NCBI RefSeq assembly: GCF_947492815.1
Contig: NZ_CANLOB010000023.1
Location: forward strand, 1-64,000
DNA: 64,000 nt
Direction of reading: 5' to 3'
DNA from: an uncultured Dokdonia sp.
GTDB taxonomy: Bacteria > Bacteroidota > Bacteroidia > Flavobacteriales > Flavobacteriaceae
The notes under the pieces were generated by a model. That model was not told the DNA's origin. It worked only from the letters and a program-made list of their open reading frames with translations, and did no database searches. Shown here one piece after another: positions 61,602 to 64,000 of this stretch. Both the position numbers and the translations under genes were made by a program. Numbering within the stretch: position 1 is the stretch's first letter; every line of letters starts with the position of its first letter.

Positions 61602-63515
61602 TTATGCCTTTAATTCCAATACAATTCCTCCTAAAGGAGGCACTACAATTTCTGCTGAATGTGTCTTACCATTCCAAGAAGTTTTAGAGACCTTAAGATT
61701 TTTATTATGATAGTCTCCTGTTCCTCCGTAGTTGGATGCATCACTATTGAATACCTCATGTAGTTTTCCTTTTTTCGGAATTCCTATACGATAAGCTTCT
61801 CGTGGTACTGGTGTCATATTAAATACAGCTATCACTAGTGTATCTGGATCATTTCCTTTTCGGATATAGCTTAAGACTGCATTTTCACTATCATCATGTG
61901 CAACCCATTCAAAACCATCACCCTCAAACTGTTTTTCATATAATGACGGCACTGTTCTATATAAGTGATTAAGGTCTGCAACTGTTTTCTGTACGCCTTT
62001 ATGAATATCATATTGTAACACATACCAATCCAATTGCTCTTGAAAATTCCATTCAGATCCTTGTCCAAATTCACTTCCCATAAAGAGCAGTTTTCCTCCT
62101 GGGTGAGTATACATATAGGTATATAAAAGTCTTAGATTAGCAAATCGCTGCCAATCATCGCCTGGCATACGCCCCAAAATAGATTGTTTTCCATATACCA
62201 CCTCATCATGCGATAAAGGAAGCATAAAATTTTCTGTAAACCCATAGGTCATACTAAAACTAATCTCGTTGTGATGATGGTTTCTATAAAGCGTATCTCT
62301 TTTAAAATACGAGAGTGTATCATGCATCCACCCCATCATCCATTTCATTCCAAAACCTAACCCGCCTGCAAATACAGGTTTACTTACCATAGGAAAGCTC
62401 GTAGATTCTTCGGCAATGGTTTGTACATCTGGAAAGCTAGCGTATACCTCTTTATTAAGTTCTTTTAGAAAACTGATGACCGCTAGATTTTCTCTTCCTC
62501 CATGTTCATTGGGTTCCCATTCCCCTTCTTCCCTACTGTAATCCAGATACAGCATAGATGCCACAGCATCTACACGTAACCCATCTACATGGTATTGATC
62601 TAACCAAAATAAAGCATTACTTATTAAAAAGGAACGTACTTCATTACGCTCGTAATTAAAGATTAATGATTTCCAATCAGGATGGTAGCCTTTACGACGA
62701 TCGGGATGCTCATAACAAGCAGTACCATCAAAGTTTCCTAATCCATGAGCATCTTCAGGAAAATGTGAAGGCACCCAATCTAGAATAACACCAATATCAT
62801 TTTGGTGAAATGCATCGATAAGTGTCATGAGTTCTTCTGGATATCCAAATCGAGATGTCGGTGCAAAATACCCTGTAAGTTGGTATCCCCAACTAGGGTC
62901 ATATGGATATTCCATAATAGGCATAAACTCTACGTGTGTAAAGTTCATTTCTTTTACATAAGCAACTAATTCTGTAGCAAGTTCTGAATAACTTAAACTT
63001 CTGTTATTCTCTTCTGCTTTTCGTTTCCATGAACCTATATGGATTTCGTACACAGAAAAAGGGGCGTTTAAACTATTATGTTTATGACGCTTCTGCATCC
63101 AGTCTGCATCTTTCCATACATGATCTGTACGATAGACAATAGAAGCTGTTTTAGGCGGATGTTCAGCACGTCTTGCAAATGGGTCTGCTTTTTCAGTAAC
63201 AATCCCATGATGATTCGAGTGAATTTTATATTTATAGGTATCGCTATGCCCTACAGTGGGAATAAATCCTTCCCAGATACCACTTGAGTCCCATCGTACT
63301 TGTAGTGGATGTTCGCCATCTTGCCAGTGATTAAAGTCTCCGATTACGGATACTTGGTTGGCACTAGGTGCCCAAACGGCAAAATAAGTACCTTCTACAC
63401 CATTTACCGTGCAGATATGCGAGCCCATTTTTTCGTGTAAACGAAAATGTTTCCCAGCTTTAAAGAGTGAAATATCAAAGTCTGTAAATAGACTGTAGGC
63501 TAGTACATTACTCAT
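61602..63515 (-). CDS. glgB: 1,4-alpha-glucan branching enzyme
   Basis: The 637-residue enzyme makes the alpha-1,6 branches of glycogen. A CBM48 domain (YFAVWAPSANQVSVIGDFNHW) and GH13 motifs are present: LDWVPSHFPEDAHGL, GLRVDAVASML with the catalytic Asp, IAEESTSFP with Glu and LPLSHDEVVYGK. It starts 2 bases after the glgC stop, so the two are cotranslated. Length is normal. Confidence 0.97.
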   Translation of the reverse strand: MSNVLAYSLFTDFDISLFKAGKHFRLHEKMGSHICTVNGVEGTYFAVWAPSANQVSVIGDFNHWQDGEHPLQVRWDSSGIWEGFIPTVGHSDTYKYKIHSNHHGIVTEKADPFARRAEHPPKTASIVYRTDHVWKDADWMQKRHKHNSLNAPFSVYEIHIGSWKRKAEENNRSLSYSELATELVAYVKEMNFTHVEFMPIMEYPYDPSWGYQLTGYFAPTSRFGYPEELMTLIDAFHQNDIGVILDWVPSHFPEDAHGLGNFDGTACYEHPDRRKGYHPDWKSLIFNYERNEVRSFLISNALFWLDQYHVDGLRVDAVASMLYLDYSREEGEWEPNEHGGRENLAVISFLKELNKEVYASFPDVQTIAEESTSFPMVSKPVFAGGLGFGMKWMMGWMHDTLSYFKRDTLYRNHHHNEISFSMTYGFTENFMLPLSHDEVVYGKQSILGRMPGDDWQRFANLRLLYTYMYTHPGGKLLFMGSEFGQGSEWNFQEQLDWYVLQYDIHKGVQKTVADLNHLYRTVPSLYEKQFEGDGFEWVAHDDSENAVLSYIRKGNDPDTLVIAVFNMTPVPREAYRIGIPKKGKLHEVFNSDASNYGGTGDYHNKNLKVSKTSWNGKTHSAEIVVPPLGGIVLELKA

Positions 63516-63517
63516 AC

Positions 63518-64000
63518 TTAAATAATCGTTCCTGAAGGAATCAAGGCACCATTTTTTACAACTACAATCCCATCTCTTACGACATAGGTATCTGTCTCTT
63601 GATCTTCTAAATGTTTTCCTCCTGTAATACGAACATCATCTCCAATCTGTACATTTTTATCTATAATACAATTAGTAATAAAACAACGATCTCCTATTCC
63701 TTCATGAGGAGTCCCTTTTGCACGGGCAGCATCGATCTCTTCTAAATCTAAAAAACGATTACTTCCCATGACATAGGAGTTTTCAATTACGGTACCCTTT
63801 CCTACCCTTGAACGAATTCCTATGACAGAATTTGCAATACGACTTCCGTGTATGATACTTCCTTCTGCAATAATTGATTTTTCAAGTGTTGTTCCAGATA
63901 TTTTTGTGGGAGGTAATACACGAGGACGTGTTAAAATACTTTGATCTCTATTAAATAGATTGAACTTAGGAATATCTGCTGTAAGATCGATATTAGCCTC
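63518..64000 (-). CDS. glgC: Glucose-1-phosphate adenylyltransferase, C-terminal part
   Basis: The reading frame enters from the right edge and continues to the stop at 63518, so only the C-terminal 160 residues are visible. They carry the left-handed beta-helix typical of GlgC (IAEGSIIHGSRIANSVIGIRS, then GDRCFITNCIIDKNVQIGD) and the end VKNGALIPSGTII. The enzyme makes ADP-glucose for glycogen synthesis. It is the first visible gene of the glycogen operon; the rest lies beyond the window. Confidence 0.9.
   Translation of the reverse strand, partial: EANIDLTADIPKFNLFNRDQSILTRPRVLPPTKISGTTLEKSIIAEGSIIHGSRIANSVIGIRSRVGKGTVIENSYVMGSNRFLDLEEIDAARAKGTPHEGIGDRCFITNCIIDKNVQIGDDVRITGGKHLEDQETDTYVVRDGIVVVKNGALIPSGTII

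Overview
The window is a low-GC chromosomal segment from a member of the Bacteroidota, almost certainly a marine Flavobacteriaceae. Four things point there. It carries a PorQ gene and a protein with a type IX secretion sorting domain. Many short secreted proteins have typical Bacteroidota signal peptides or SPII lipoboxes. Several promoters show TAnnTTTG-like -7 boxes. Intergenic spaces repeatedly hold the palindrome CGCTTTCGCGAAAGCG, whose 10-bp core TTTCGCGAAA I counted 13 times. The genus cannot be fixed from sequence alone.

Layout. Positions 1-4577 form an accessory region of small orphan ORFs separated by structured, palindromic spacers, with a truncated HNH gene and a frameshifted papain-like peptidase gene. 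Positions 4578-15353 hold secreted proteins of unknown role, an M14-type aspartoacylase-like enzyme, a membrane-bound AraC regulator followed by an outer-membrane barrel and an S41 peptidase, and a MarR gene whose operator-like sequence recurs before the next gene. After argS (minus strand) comes the most unusual locus: a 1073-residue protein joining a catalase-like heme domain to a LodA-type quinoprotein oxidase domain, followed by a LodB-type flavoprotein and a small unknown protein (17554-22363). A tRNA-Pro with a degenerate second copy brackets a GIY-YIG nuclease gene (23264-23658). Positions 23864-36884 are mixed: esterase, gcvT, an RmlD-like reductase, an M1 peptidase between direct repeats, an HNH gene split by a 158-bp MITE-like insert, a DoxX-like protein, a PLP enzyme, pterin dehydratase and yebC.

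At 37091 is a small gene, missed by long-ORF calling, for a 55-residue four-cysteine peptide with a bacteriocin-type leader. A 64-bp upstream sequence containing an operator-like palindrome is repeated before the next gene. A choice-of-anchor L/T9SS protein follows. Positions 41333-46473 form a TetR-ABC-HlyD-TolC export operon whose ATPase has lost several catalytic motifs. Core genes cmk, porQ and lon (minus strand) come next, then an ECF sigma/membrane anti-sigma-like/DUF4097/DUF2807 operon. The right end is mostly minus strand: phosphoesterase, a repeat lipoprotein, an MFS transporter, an M48 peptidase, and a glycogen block of GH31 glucosidase, glgB and the 3' part of glgC, which runs off the window.

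How genes may work together. The oxidase fusion probably makes H2O2 and may detoxify it in the same chain, with the flavoprotein maturing its cofactor. The sigma factor and anti-sigma-like protein probably control the two envelope proteins behind them. glgC, glgB and the GH31 enzyme build and trim alpha-glucan. All functional calls come from motif recognition by eye; no database search was run.
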